The notes below the pieces were generated by a model. It was not told the origin of the DNA, made no database searches, and saw only the letters and a program-made list of their open reading frames with translations. A DNA stretch of 5,655 nt from Desulfobulbaceae bacterium (GTDB taxonomy: Bacteria; Desulfobacterota; Desulfobulbia; Desulfobulbales; Desulfocapsaceae): positions 1 through 5,655 of the forward strand of contig DAOVUU010000193.1 of NCBI GenBank assembly GCA_030632405.1, written 5' to 3'. The position numbers and the translations under genes were made by a program. Of this stretch, positions 1-4,770 are shown piece after piece; position 1 is the stretch's first letter; every line of letters begins with the position of its first letter.

Positions 1-240
1 TTCCATGAGCAAATGCAGGAATCCATTATTGACCTGAATAGATATCTCACACCAGATCTTTCGGTGATGGACTGCAGTGTGGGTCTGGCTGATTTTCATC
101 TTGGCGGACCGGAATGCAATCCCCATATAAAAAGAATAATTGCCGGTTATAATCCCTGGCAGGTGGACCGAAAAGGTGCCGAATTACTGGGCTTAGACTG
201 GAATACTATTGATCATATTGCCGCCGGAAATTATCAATGA
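1..240 (+). CDS. DUF362 domain protein, C-terminal fragment (cut by window edge)
   Basis: The frame is open from base 1 and ends at TGA 238-240, leaving about 79 residues of a longer protein. The fragment reads DLSVMDCSVGLADFHLGGPE, then CNPHIKRIIAGYNPWQVDR and GAELLGLDW. The pattern 'xVMDxxVG ... GP..NP.xKxIxAGY.P..VDR.GAELLGLDW' is what I know from the C-terminal part of DUF362 (COG2006) proteins. These are common in anaerobes and often linked to iron-sulfur or ferredoxin-like domains; their biochemical role is not settled. No ferredoxin CxxCxxC motif is present in the part visible here. The in-frame ATG at 13 is internal and not a start. The gene is followed by a short spacer and then a transposon-like element, and I see no convincing terminator directly after it. 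The family call is fairly firm; the function is unknown. Confidence 0.75.
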   Translation, partial: FHEQMQESIIDLNRYLTPDLSVMDCSVGLADFHLGGPECNPHIKRIIAGYNPWQVDRKGAELLGLDWNTIDHIAAGNYQ

Positions 241-316
241 TGTCAATTGCTTTTCCTGACAGCCTTCAGCCTGCAAACATGGGCTGCGAACAAAGAGCAC
301 CCTCAAGGGCAAGCTG

Positions 317-320
317 CTAA
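317..320. repeat. Left CTAA target-site duplication
   Basis: CTAA directly abuts the outer end of the left inverted repeat and is repeated at 558-561 next to the right inverted repeat. Removing the element plus one copy would join the DUF362 downstream spacer to the activator's stop codon without loss. Confidence 0.6.
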
Positions 321-333
321 CCCGCATTTCTCA

Positions 334-449
334 CGAGTTGAGACGACTGCATATGTGAGGAACGAGTCAATAGGCAGATAAGCGGAGACTTCGATAGTAA
401 CCTATGCCTATTGGCTCAGGGACGTGGCAGATGCGGTCGTATCGACTCG
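334..449. repeat. Long imperfect hairpin inside the element
   Basis: Bases 334-352 pair with 431-449: 19 positions with one mismatch (342/441) and two G-T pairs. After an internal loop, 364-376 pair with 405-417: 13 positions with one G-T pair. The apical loop is 377-404. Such a structure would form as a cruciform or as RNA from either strand. It lies wholly inside the transposon-like element. I see no protein frame and no tRNA or known RNA signature in it. Confidence 0.7.
375..403. repeat. Interspersed repeat, copy 1 (in element hairpin loop)
   Basis: CAGATAAGCGGAGACTTCGA and the following bases through ACCT recur at 3782-3808. The two copies agree at 25 of 27 aligned positions with one 2-base gap. 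This copy covers the apical loop of the element's large hairpin. Confidence 0.6.
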
Positions 450-456
450 CCTTTGG

Positions 457-544
457 TGAACATTTTGTGAAATAGCTATCACTTAAATTTGGTTAAAAAT
501 TTCTTGAAATTTTACCTGTTACCTCTTGTTGAACAAAATGTTCA
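457..544. repeat. Subterminal inverted repeat TGAACATTTTGT
   Basis: TGAACATTTTGT at 457-468 is matched perfectly by its reverse complement at 533-544, next to and slightly overlapping the right terminal repeat. Between them is an AT-only 7-bp hairpin (496-502 with 507-513, loop CTTG). Subterminal repeats of this kind are often transposase-binding sites; that role is inference here. Confidence 0.55.
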
Positions 545-557
545 TGAGAAATGCGGG

Positions 558-561
558 CTAA
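558..561. repeat. Right CTAA target-site duplication, containing a stop codon
   Basis: This CTAA copy reads TTAG on the - strand and contains the TAG stop (560-558) of the sigma-54 activator gene. The element therefore sits immediately after a stop codon that was kept by the duplication. Confidence 0.6.
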
Positions 562-1913
562 AGACCGTCAGGACTAATGCCGTATTTTTTAAACTTTCGC
601 CACAGTGTACGGGGATTAATTCTTAAAAAAGCCGCTGTAGCAGTCTTGTTCCAACCGTGATCGTCCAGAGCTTTTTTTATAGTTTCTACTTCCGAAGAAG
701 CGAGTGGTTTTGCGACTAAACGTCCGATACCGGCGTCCTCGAGCTCTCTGCTATTCCTCAATTCCTTGGGAAGATGCTCCAACTCTATTGTGGAATCATG
801 GCAGAGGATAAACGCATATTCAATAAAATTTTCAAGCTCTCTGACATTACCCGGGAAATCATAATTCATGAGTACATTAAGAACTTCCCGTGAAACACCT
901 TCTATATACTTCCCTTTAAGAATATTAAATTTTTTAATGAAATGATCCAACAAAAGGGAGATATCCTCCCGGCGGCTGGCCAGAGGAGGCAGATAGATTT
1001 TTACAACATTGAGACGATAAAACAGATCATCACGGAATTTTTTTTGAGCAACAAGGTCGATCAGGCTCTTATTGGTTGCCGCAATAATGCGCACATTGGC
1101 CTTAACTACCTGGTTGGAACCAAGAGGTTCATATTCCATTTTTTCAATTACCCGCAGCAGTTTCATCTGCAGGGCACTTGAAATATCCCCTATCTCGTCA
1201 AGAAGGAAGGTACCGCCTTCTGCAAGCATAAAGCGTCCAGGCTTGTCACGCTTTGCTTCTGTAAAGGCACCTTTTTTATATCCAAAAAGCTCGGACTCCA
1301 GCAGACTATCTGGCAGAGCGGTACAGTTAAGAGCAACAAATTTTCCGGTGCGTTCGCTCAGGTCATGAATTGCCTTTGCAAAGAGCTCCTTGCCTGACCC
1401 ACTTGGCCCCTCAATCAGAACGGTACTGTTACTTCTGGCTATATCCGGCAGGATATCGAGAATCTTCCAGATTTCGTGGTTTTTTGTAATGATGTCAGAA
1501 AAAACATACCTCTCTTCAATTTTCTTACGCAATAATTCCATTGCCGAGATATCGCGCAAGGTTTCTACACCTCCAATCACCTCACCTTCATCATTGCGAA
1601 CCACAGAAGTGCTGATGGTAACAGGTATCCGCTTTCCATCACTTCGAATTATTTCTATTTTCCTGGAGATTTTTTCCTGTCCTGTGGTCATGCTCTCCTT
1701 CAAAAAACATTTCGACTCGCATTGATCGGCATCAGTAGCCCTGAGAACCTCAAAACATTTTTTTCCTAAAGCATCCTCACTCTTTACACCGGTAATTTTT
1801 TCCGCTGCAGAATTAAAATACGTTATATCCTGATTGCAATTGATGGTGAAAATACCATCGGCGATAGAATTGAGAATAATATCGTTCCAGTCTTGTTTCT
1901 TCTTACTCGTCAT
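558..1913 (-). CDS. PAS domain sigma-54-dependent transcriptional activator (bacterial enhancer-binding protein)
   Basis: This 451-residue protein has the full order of a sigma-54 activator. A PAS sensor domain covers about residues 8-125. The AAA+ ATPase covers about 140-370, with Walker A GPSGSGKE (169-176), the sigma-54 contact loop GAFTEA (215-220), Walker B GTFLLDE (234-240), the arginine-finger stretch FRDDLFYRLNV (293-303) and GNVREL (355-360). A Fis-type helix-turn-helix covers about 406-446 (WNKTATAAFLRINPRTLWRK). The PAS domain carries C53, C65 and C69, a spacing that could bind metal or sense redox state (inference). There is no receiver domain, so the signal is probably sensed directly. 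The GAFTGA loop has Glu in place of the second Gly; Thr is kept. The ATG at 1913 has only a weak GCGGA-like site upstream. The stop TAG lies in the target duplication of the neighbouring element. It is the last - strand gene after TerB, separated by 85 bp. Target genes are unknown. Confidence 0.93.
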   Translation of the reverse strand: MTSKKKQDWNDIILNSIADGIFTINCNQDITYFNSAAEKITGVKSEDALGKKCFEVLRATDADQCESKCFLKESMTTGQEKISRKIEIIRSDGKRIPVTISTSVVRNDEGEVIGGVETLRDISAMELLRKKIEERYVFSDIITKNHEIWKILDILPDIARSNSTVLIEGPSGSGKELFAKAIHDLSERTGKFVALNCTALPDSLLESELFGYKKGAFTEAKRDKPGRFMLAEGGTFLLDEIGDISSALQMKLLRVIEKMEYEPLGSNQVVKANVRIIAATNKSLIDLVAQKKFRDDLFYRLNVVKIYLPPLASRREDISLLLDHFIKKFNILKGKYIEGVSREVLNVLMNYDFPGNVRELENFIEYAFILCHDSTIELEHLPKELRNSRELEDAGIGRLVAKPLASSEVETIKKALDDHGWNKTATAAFLRINPRTLWRKFKKYGISPDGL

Positions 1914-1984
1914 GATAATTCCGCAGATACAAATGGATTAAGCCACAATATCCTTCTTTCTCTCTTAAAAGAAAACACAATAAA

Positions 1985-1999
1985 GGGGCAACTCCCCCT
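1985..1999 (-). terminator. Possible weak rho-independent terminator after the TerB-like gene
   Basis: Bases 1985-1988 (GGGG) pair with 1995-1998 (CCCC), extended by A1984 with T1999, leaving a 6-base loop. Read on the - strand, the stem is followed by a T-rich stretch (TTTATTGTGTTTTCTTTT). The stem is short and begins at the stop codon of the TerB-like gene, so attenuation between that gene and the activator gene is possible but not assured. Confidence 0.3.
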
Positions 2000-2457
2000 C
2001 ACGCTGTTAGCTGCTGCCTTGCCCTGATTTTGGCGTCGATAAGCTGTTTGTGGGTCAGACGCAGGAGGTTGGCAAGCTTGTGAGCAAAATGATCTTCATG
2101 TGCTTCCAGATGACCATCAATATGAATGATGCGCCACACTGCCTCCATTACTTCAATTTTCTCATCTCTGGTAAAGTTGGTATTCATGTAGCGGGTGAAC
2201 TGGAAAAGATCCACAGAATCTTTCCGCTTCCGGTCACCGGAAGCAATAAATTCATCGATCTCTTCGCGGGGAACCCCACACTTTGTCGTCAGCGTTAAGA
2301 TAACATGTTCGTTTTCCTCATCGGAGCACTCTCCATCCACATGAGCTGCCTCAAGCAGAAGAACACACAGGGCCATGTTAAATCCCTGCACATCATTGTC
2401 TTCTTTTATCTTTTCTCCAGACGTATCGCCCAGAATTTTTTTTATCAGATCCAGCAT
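1999..2457 (-). CDS. TerB-like (tellurite resistance TerB family) protein
   Basis: The protein is 152 residues, all helical in character, with two matching acidic motifs: AAHVDGECSDEENEHV (37-52) and IIHIDGHLEAHEDHFAHKLA (110-129). The repeated 'A/H-x-DG-x-x-x-x-x-E' pattern is that of the TerB/TerB-like fold, a metal-binding helical domain also found in DjlA-type proteins. The family has no settled activity; tellurite resistance itself should not be assumed, since no other ter gene is present. I place the start at ATG 2457 rather than an upstream in-frame GTG at 2487, because GAGGG lies 7 bases before the ATG and the protein then begins MLDLIKKILG, typical for the family. The gene starts 10 bases after the stop of the broken LUD gene, and its ribosome binding site overlaps that stop, so the two were co-transcribed. 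The stop is TGA at 2001-1999. Confidence 0.8.
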   Translation of the reverse strand: MLDLIKKILGDTSGEKIKEDNDVQGFNMALCVLLLEAAHVDGECSDEENEHVILTLTTKCGVPREEIDEFIASGDRKRKDSVDLFQFTRYMNTNFTRDEKIEVMEAVWRIIHIDGHLEAHEDHFAHKLANLLRLTHKQLIDAKIRARQQLTA

Positions 2458-2464
2458 ATTTAAA

Positions 2465-2470
2465 CCCTCA
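2465..2470 (-). promoter_or_regulatory. Ribosome binding site of TerB-like gene, overlapping LUD stop codon
   Basis: On the - strand TGAGGG contains the LUD reading frame's TGA stop (2470-2468) and the GAGGG Shine-Dalgarno for ATG 2457. This decides the TerB start and suggests translational coupling in the intact ancestor. Confidence 0.65.
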
Positions 2471-2702
2471 ATACCCCATAGATTCACCGATCAGCTTCAC
2501 ATGGATGCGATTTTCAACCATATGGCCTTCGATGATACTCCACATGTTACATATACGGGTTGGAGATTTACAGTCACTGCACAAACCTGTTTTCACACAG
2601 GGATTCTTCAACCCTAAACGAATATTATTGACCGGCGCAGCATAGTGCTTTAATTATTTTTTCAGCTACTTTTTCGTTCCAGACAACTTGATTTTGATCC
2701 AT
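2468..2702 (-). pseudogene. LUD-domain (lactate utilization, DUF162-type) gene with internal deletion and frameshift
   Basis: The locus keeps both ends of a LUD-domain gene and lacks the middle. From ATG 2702, behind a strong site (AAAGGAG, 7-base spacer), the frame reads MDQNQVVWNEKVAEKIIKAL and stops at TAA 2627-2625 after 25 codons. From about 2644 a second frame reads YAAPVNNIRLGLKNPCVKTG, then LCSDCKSPTRICNMWSIIEG, and ends HVKLIGESMGY at TGA 2470-2468. The start MDQNQVVWNEK, the segment YAAPVNxIRLGLKxPCxxTG, the cysteine set C-x5-C-x2-C-x6-C and the ending IGExxGY are what I know from LUD-domain proteins of about 200-220 residues. Only about 78 residues remain, so roughly 130 are lost, including the whole central domain, and the halves are in different frames. 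The join lies near 2640-2650. A 25-residue peptide may still be made. A sequencing or assembly error is less likely than a real deletion, because so much is missing. Confidence 0.82.
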
Positions 2703-2709
2703 TGAGTTT

Positions 2710-2716
2710 CTCCTTT
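2710..2716 (-). promoter_or_regulatory. Strong ribosome binding site of the broken LUD gene
   Basis: AAAGGAG on the - strand, 7 bases before ATG 2702. It marks the true LUD start and supports a once-functional gene there. Confidence 0.65.
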
Positions 2717-2797
2717 CAGGTGACAATTGGAAAATAGATCAGTAATCGGCAACCTTAACAAGAAAACCACATGGAATCAAATCGCCGGCACTAAAAA

Positions 2798-3742
2798 TCA
2801 AAACGGCAATCTCCCTAAATCCAGATTCCCGCCGGAAAGAATGATCCCTACTTTTTTCCCTCCTATATCCACCTTATTTTCGAGTATGGCAGCTAATGAT
2901 ACAGCAGCTGAAGGTTCTACCACGATTTTCATTCGTTCCCATATAAGGCGCATGGCTTCAACTATTTTTTCTTCGGAGACTGTCACAATATCGTCAACCT
3001 TATCAAGAATAATAGCGAAATTCCGTTCTCCCAGCGAGGTGAGTAAGCCGTCCGCAATGGTTTCAGGATTCACCGAGGGAATGAGTGTTTTGCTTTTAAA
3101 GGACCTGTATCCATCGTCTGCACCCTCTGGCTCAGCTGCAATAACCTTACAGTTCGGCGACAGGTGTTTCACTGAGATGGCAGTCCCACTGAGTAAACCG
3201 CCTCCGCCTACAGGGGCTATAATCAGATCGAACTCCCCATAATCCTCAATAAATTCCTTAACAGCTGTACCCTGTCCACAAATTACTGAAAAGTTATTAT
3301 AGGGATGTATCTCCGTAGCACCAGTCTGCTCAACGATCCCTGCCAATGTTGATTCTCTTGCATCCAGCGTGGGTTCACAAAAGGTAATTTTTGCCCCGTA
3401 TCCTGCAACAGCTGTTTTTTTAATTTCCGGTGCATTTTCCGGCATTACAACATGGGCGGCCACCCCCCGCAGGCGGGCAGCTAAAGCCAGTGCTGCCCCA
3501 TGATTACCTGAAGAATGTGTTACAACGCCCTTTTGCACATCTTCTTCCGGCAGGGAAAAAACAGCGTTGCATGCCCCCCTGAATTTAAAGGCACCTACCT
3601 TTTGAAAATTTTCCCCCTTAAAATAAAGCTCACTCCCGACCAGGGTGTTTATCCCGCTGGAGGTAAATACCGGGGTGCGGTGGATCAGATTTTCAATTCG
3701 TCTGTGTGCCTTTTCTATATCACCATACTGAGGAAGATTCAT
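2798..3742 (-). CDS. PLP-dependent threonine/serine dehydratase or serine-racemase-like enzyme
   Basis: This is a fold-type II PLP enzyme that likely deaminates L-threonine or L-serine to a 2-oxo acid and ammonia, or racemizes serine. From ATG 3742 it has 314 residues. Motifs in order: NFQKVGAFKFRGA with the PLP-binding lysine (residue 53), the phosphate/substrate loop SSGNHG (77-82), the glycine loop VGGGGLLSG (178-186), AAEPEGADD (202-210) and the C-terminal LSGGN (302-306). E204, A208 and D210 match the spacing of the divalent-metal site of serine racemases, and GAFKFRGACNAV plus VVTHSSGNH strongly resemble that subgroup, including 3-hydroxyaspartate ammonia-lyases. No C-terminal ACT regulatory domain is present, so it is of the short catabolic type. 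An in-frame ATG at 3772 would add 10 residues (MAKSKTNGGK), but GGAGGT lies just before the ATG at 3742 and the family usually begins there. Substrate is undecided. Confidence 0.9.
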   Translation of the reverse strand: MNLPQYGDIEKAHRRIENLIHRTPVFTSSGINTLVGSELYFKGENFQKVGAFKFRGACNAVFSLPEEDVQKGVVTHSSGNHGAALALAARLRGVAAHVVMPENAPEIKKTAVAGYGAKITFCEPTLDARESTLAGIVEQTGATEIHPYNNFSVICGQGTAVKEFIEDYGEFDLIIAPVGGGGLLSGTAISVKHLSPNCKVIAAEPEGADDGYRSFKSKTLIPSVNPETIADGLLTSLGERNFAIILDKVDDIVTVSEEKIVEAMRLIWERMKIVVEPSAAVSLAAILENKVDIGGKKVGIILSGGNLDLGRLPF

Positions 3743-3745
3743 TTT

Positions 3746-3751
3746 ACCTCC
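3746..3751 (-). promoter_or_regulatory. Ribosome binding site deciding the dehydratase start
   Basis: GGAGGT on the - strand lies 3 bases (AAA) before ATG 3742. The upstream alternative ATG 3772 has no comparable site and directly follows an in-frame TAG (3775-3773). Confidence 0.6.
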
Positions 3752-3781
3752 ATTCGTTTTTGACTTAGCCATCTAAAACTT

Positions 3782-3808
3782 CAGATAAGCGTAGACTTCG
3801 AGTGACCT
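3782..3808. repeat. Interspersed repeat, copy 2 (leader of dehydratase gene)
   Basis: CAGATAAGCGTAGACTTCGA followed by GTGACCT matches 375-403 at 25 of 27 aligned bases with one 2-base gap. It lies 40 bases upstream of the dehydratase start. No terminal inverted repeats like those of the 321-557 element are seen around it. Confidence 0.6.
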
Positions 3809-4099
3809 TTTTACGAGTTCATCAACCTTGGTCAAACTTACGGTAGTGACTGTTAGAGTAATCGTCCAGTAATTTCTTCTAAGAATAAAGCCTATATACC
3901 ATTGTTATTTACGACTATTTCATTGATTTTCAATGCTCCCCCATACACCTGTCCGGGCATACCGGCGACCTTCACACAACCACTTCCCACAGCAGATCAT
4001 TGCGAAACGATGCTCTATGTATTACACTGTAGGGAGCACGGTGCATACAACCACAGACAAACTATGTTGATATCACTACCTTTTTGATTGGAGGGTACC

Positions 4100-4657
4100 A
4101 TGAAAAAGCTGTTTTCCATTATCCTGGTTATTTCTCTCTTTCTCTTCTCAACGGCAGCTGTCTCCTTTAGCGGCAGCAGACACGGCTACAGGAGCTACAA
4201 TACTCACCATCGTGCTGAATACTCCCATTACCGGATCCCGGCCAGTCGTCATTATTCTCGCTCAAACCATTTCTGGCCCTATCTTGGTGCCGGGATACTG
4301 ACAGGCGCAGTAATCGGATCTGCTTTTTCTCAACCGCCGAGAACGCGAACTGTTTACTACACCAGATCCCCCCAGGTAATCGTGCATCAACCTCAACCAA
4401 TTATCGTCCGGCAGCAGTTCCCCCCTTCAACCCCACCCCCTGAACTTATCCTGCGACAGGTAAAAATCACTGAAAAAATAGTTAATATCCGATCCGGTCC
4501 CGGCCTGGAGAACACGGTTATCAACCAGGTCCATCATGATGAGAGAGTTGATGTAGTAGGGATAGCCCCGGACTGGCTGTACGTAAAAACAGCAGATGGA
4601 CAGTACGGATGGATTATGGCACAATATACCCTCGAAACCGATCGTCCAATGGGATAA
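4100..4657 (+). CDS. Secreted SH3b (bacterial SH3) domain protein
   Basis: The protein has 185 residues. It starts with a Sec signal peptide: KK, a hydrophobic core of about residues 4-20, and a possible cleavage after AVS (22). Residues 27-57 are rich in His, Tyr, Arg and Ser with six histidines (28, 36, 37, 43, 51, 57). A glycine-containing hydrophobic stretch, FWPYLGAGILTGAVIGSAFS (58-77), could sit in or against a membrane. A Pro/Gln-rich linker (79-115) follows, then a bacterial SH3 domain at about 123-178 (VNIRSGPGLENTVINQV, WLYVKTADGQYGWIMAQY). Such domains usually bind cell-wall peptides or act in envelope proteins, so a periplasmic or envelope role is likely; no catalytic domain is present. 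The start is ATG 4100 with GGAGGG 5 bases before it; the frame extends to a TTG at 4088 but nothing supports that. It is the first + strand gene after the divergent region, 113 bp before the CBS gene. Exact function unknown. Confidence 0.85.
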   Translation: MKKLFSIILVISLFLFSTAAVSFSGSRHGYRSYNTHHRAEYSHYRIPASRHYSRSNHFWPYLGAGILTGAVIGSAFSQPPRTRTVYYTRSPQVIVHQPQPIIVRQQFPPSTPPPELILRQVKITEKIVNIRSGPGLENTVINQVHHDERVDVVGIAPDWLYVKTADGQYGWIMAQYTLETDRPMG

Positions 4658-4681
4658 TCACCAGTCCCCCCTCTTATTCTT

Positions 4682-4710
4682 TTGACAAAACCCCATTTTT
4701 ATCCTACAAA
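4682..4710 (+). promoter_or_regulatory. Sigma-70-like promoter of the CBS-domain gene
   Basis: A consensus -35 box TTGACA (4682-4687) is followed after 17 bases by TACAAA (4705-4710), a 4-of-6 match to the -10 box. Transcription would start near 4717, giving a leader of about 54 bases before GTG 4771. The -10 box overlaps the palindrome at 4706-4731. Confidence 0.5.
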
Positions 4711-4731
4711 ATGAATGATCATTCATTTTGT
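4706..4731. promoter_or_regulatory. Perfect 26-bp palindrome, probable repressor operator (or terminator)
   Basis: The half-site ACAAAATGAATGA is followed directly by its exact reverse complement, centred between 4718 and 4719, with no mismatch. It covers the -10 box and the expected start point of the CBS promoter, the place where a repressor would block RNA polymerase. The core TGAATGATCATTCA resembles operators of TetR-family repressors (family knowledge; no such gene is in the window). It could instead be a terminator for the SH3b gene 48 bases upstream, but the stem is AT-rich and the following CTTTTCT is a poor T tract. Confidence 0.6.
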
Positions 4732-4760
4732 CTTTTCTACACCACTCAGTTCCCGCCCAA

Positions 4761-4767
4761 AGGAGGT
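4761..4767 (+). promoter_or_regulatory. Ribosome binding site deciding a GTG start
   Basis: AGGAGGT, a near-perfect Shine-Dalgarno, lies 3 bases before GTG 4771. It rules out the upstream in-frame ATGs and the downstream ATG at 4798 as the main start of the CBS gene. Confidence 0.7.
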
Positions 4768-4770
4768 ATT

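Larger units (their letters stand above)
321..557. mobile_element. MITE-like or internally deleted insertion sequence, 237 bp, with CTAA target duplication
   Basis: The ends are inverted repeats: CCCGCATTTCTCACGA at 321-336 matches the reverse complement of 542-557 (CCCGCATTTCTCATGA) at 15 of 16 bases. Both sides carry the direct repeat CTAA (317-320 and 558-561), as expected for a 4-bp target duplication. Inside lie a long imperfect hairpin (334-449) and a second inverted repeat (457-468 with 533-544). No transposase frame fits in 237 bp, so the element would have to be moved in trans. A 4-bp duplication and ends beginning CC would suit the IS1380 family as I know it, but that assignment is inference. 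The element fills most of the 317 bases between the DUF362 stop and the activator stop; bases 241-316 show nothing else I can support. Confidence 0.7.
3743..4099. other. Divergent intergenic region between the dehydratase and SH3b genes
   Basis: This 357-bp stretch holds the upstream regions of two divergent genes. I see the interspersed repeat copy at 3782-3808, a small perfect inverted repeat CATTGA-TTT-TCAATG (3921-3935), an imperfect one around 3951-3969 (CCGG-GCATA-CCGG core) and GCAC-G-GTGC (4036-4044). A weak sigma-70-like pair TTGCGA (4000-4005) and TACACT (4023-4028), 17 bases apart, could serve the SH3b gene. No convincing promoter for the - strand gene, no tRNA and no credible protein frame was found. 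Confidence 0.4.

Noticed and set aside
241..286. Small hairpins (TGTCA/TGACA at 241-261, CAGCC/GGCTG at 267-286) as a terminator for the DUF362 gene
   Set aside because: Stems are only 5 bp with loops of 10 or more, and no T tract follows.
317..557. Possible integron attC site or CRISPR-like repeat array
   Set aside because: The core sites of attC are absent and there are no regularly spaced direct repeats; terminal inverted repeats with a 4-bp duplication explain the block better.
1072..1725. Open frames on the + strand (1072-1368, 1390-1725) opposite the sigma-54 activator
   Set aside because: They are antisense shadows of a strongly supported gene and show no family features.
2727..3242. 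171-codon + strand frame opposite the dehydratase
   Set aside because: Antisense shadow; the - strand protein has all catalytic motifs of its family.
3807..3835. TTGACC on the - strand (3835-3830) as a -35 box for the dehydratase
   Set aside because: The matching -10 position reads AAAAAG, which is too far from consensus.
3773..3898. 41-codon open frame on the - strand ending in TAG directly before the upstream dehydratase ATG
   Set aside because: No start codon with a ribosome binding site; it contains the interspersed repeat, so its reading as protein is probably accidental.
3902..4087. 61-codon open frame on the + strand in the divergent intergenic region
   Set aside because: It would start at TTG without a ribosome binding site, has no recognisable motif and its composition looks random.
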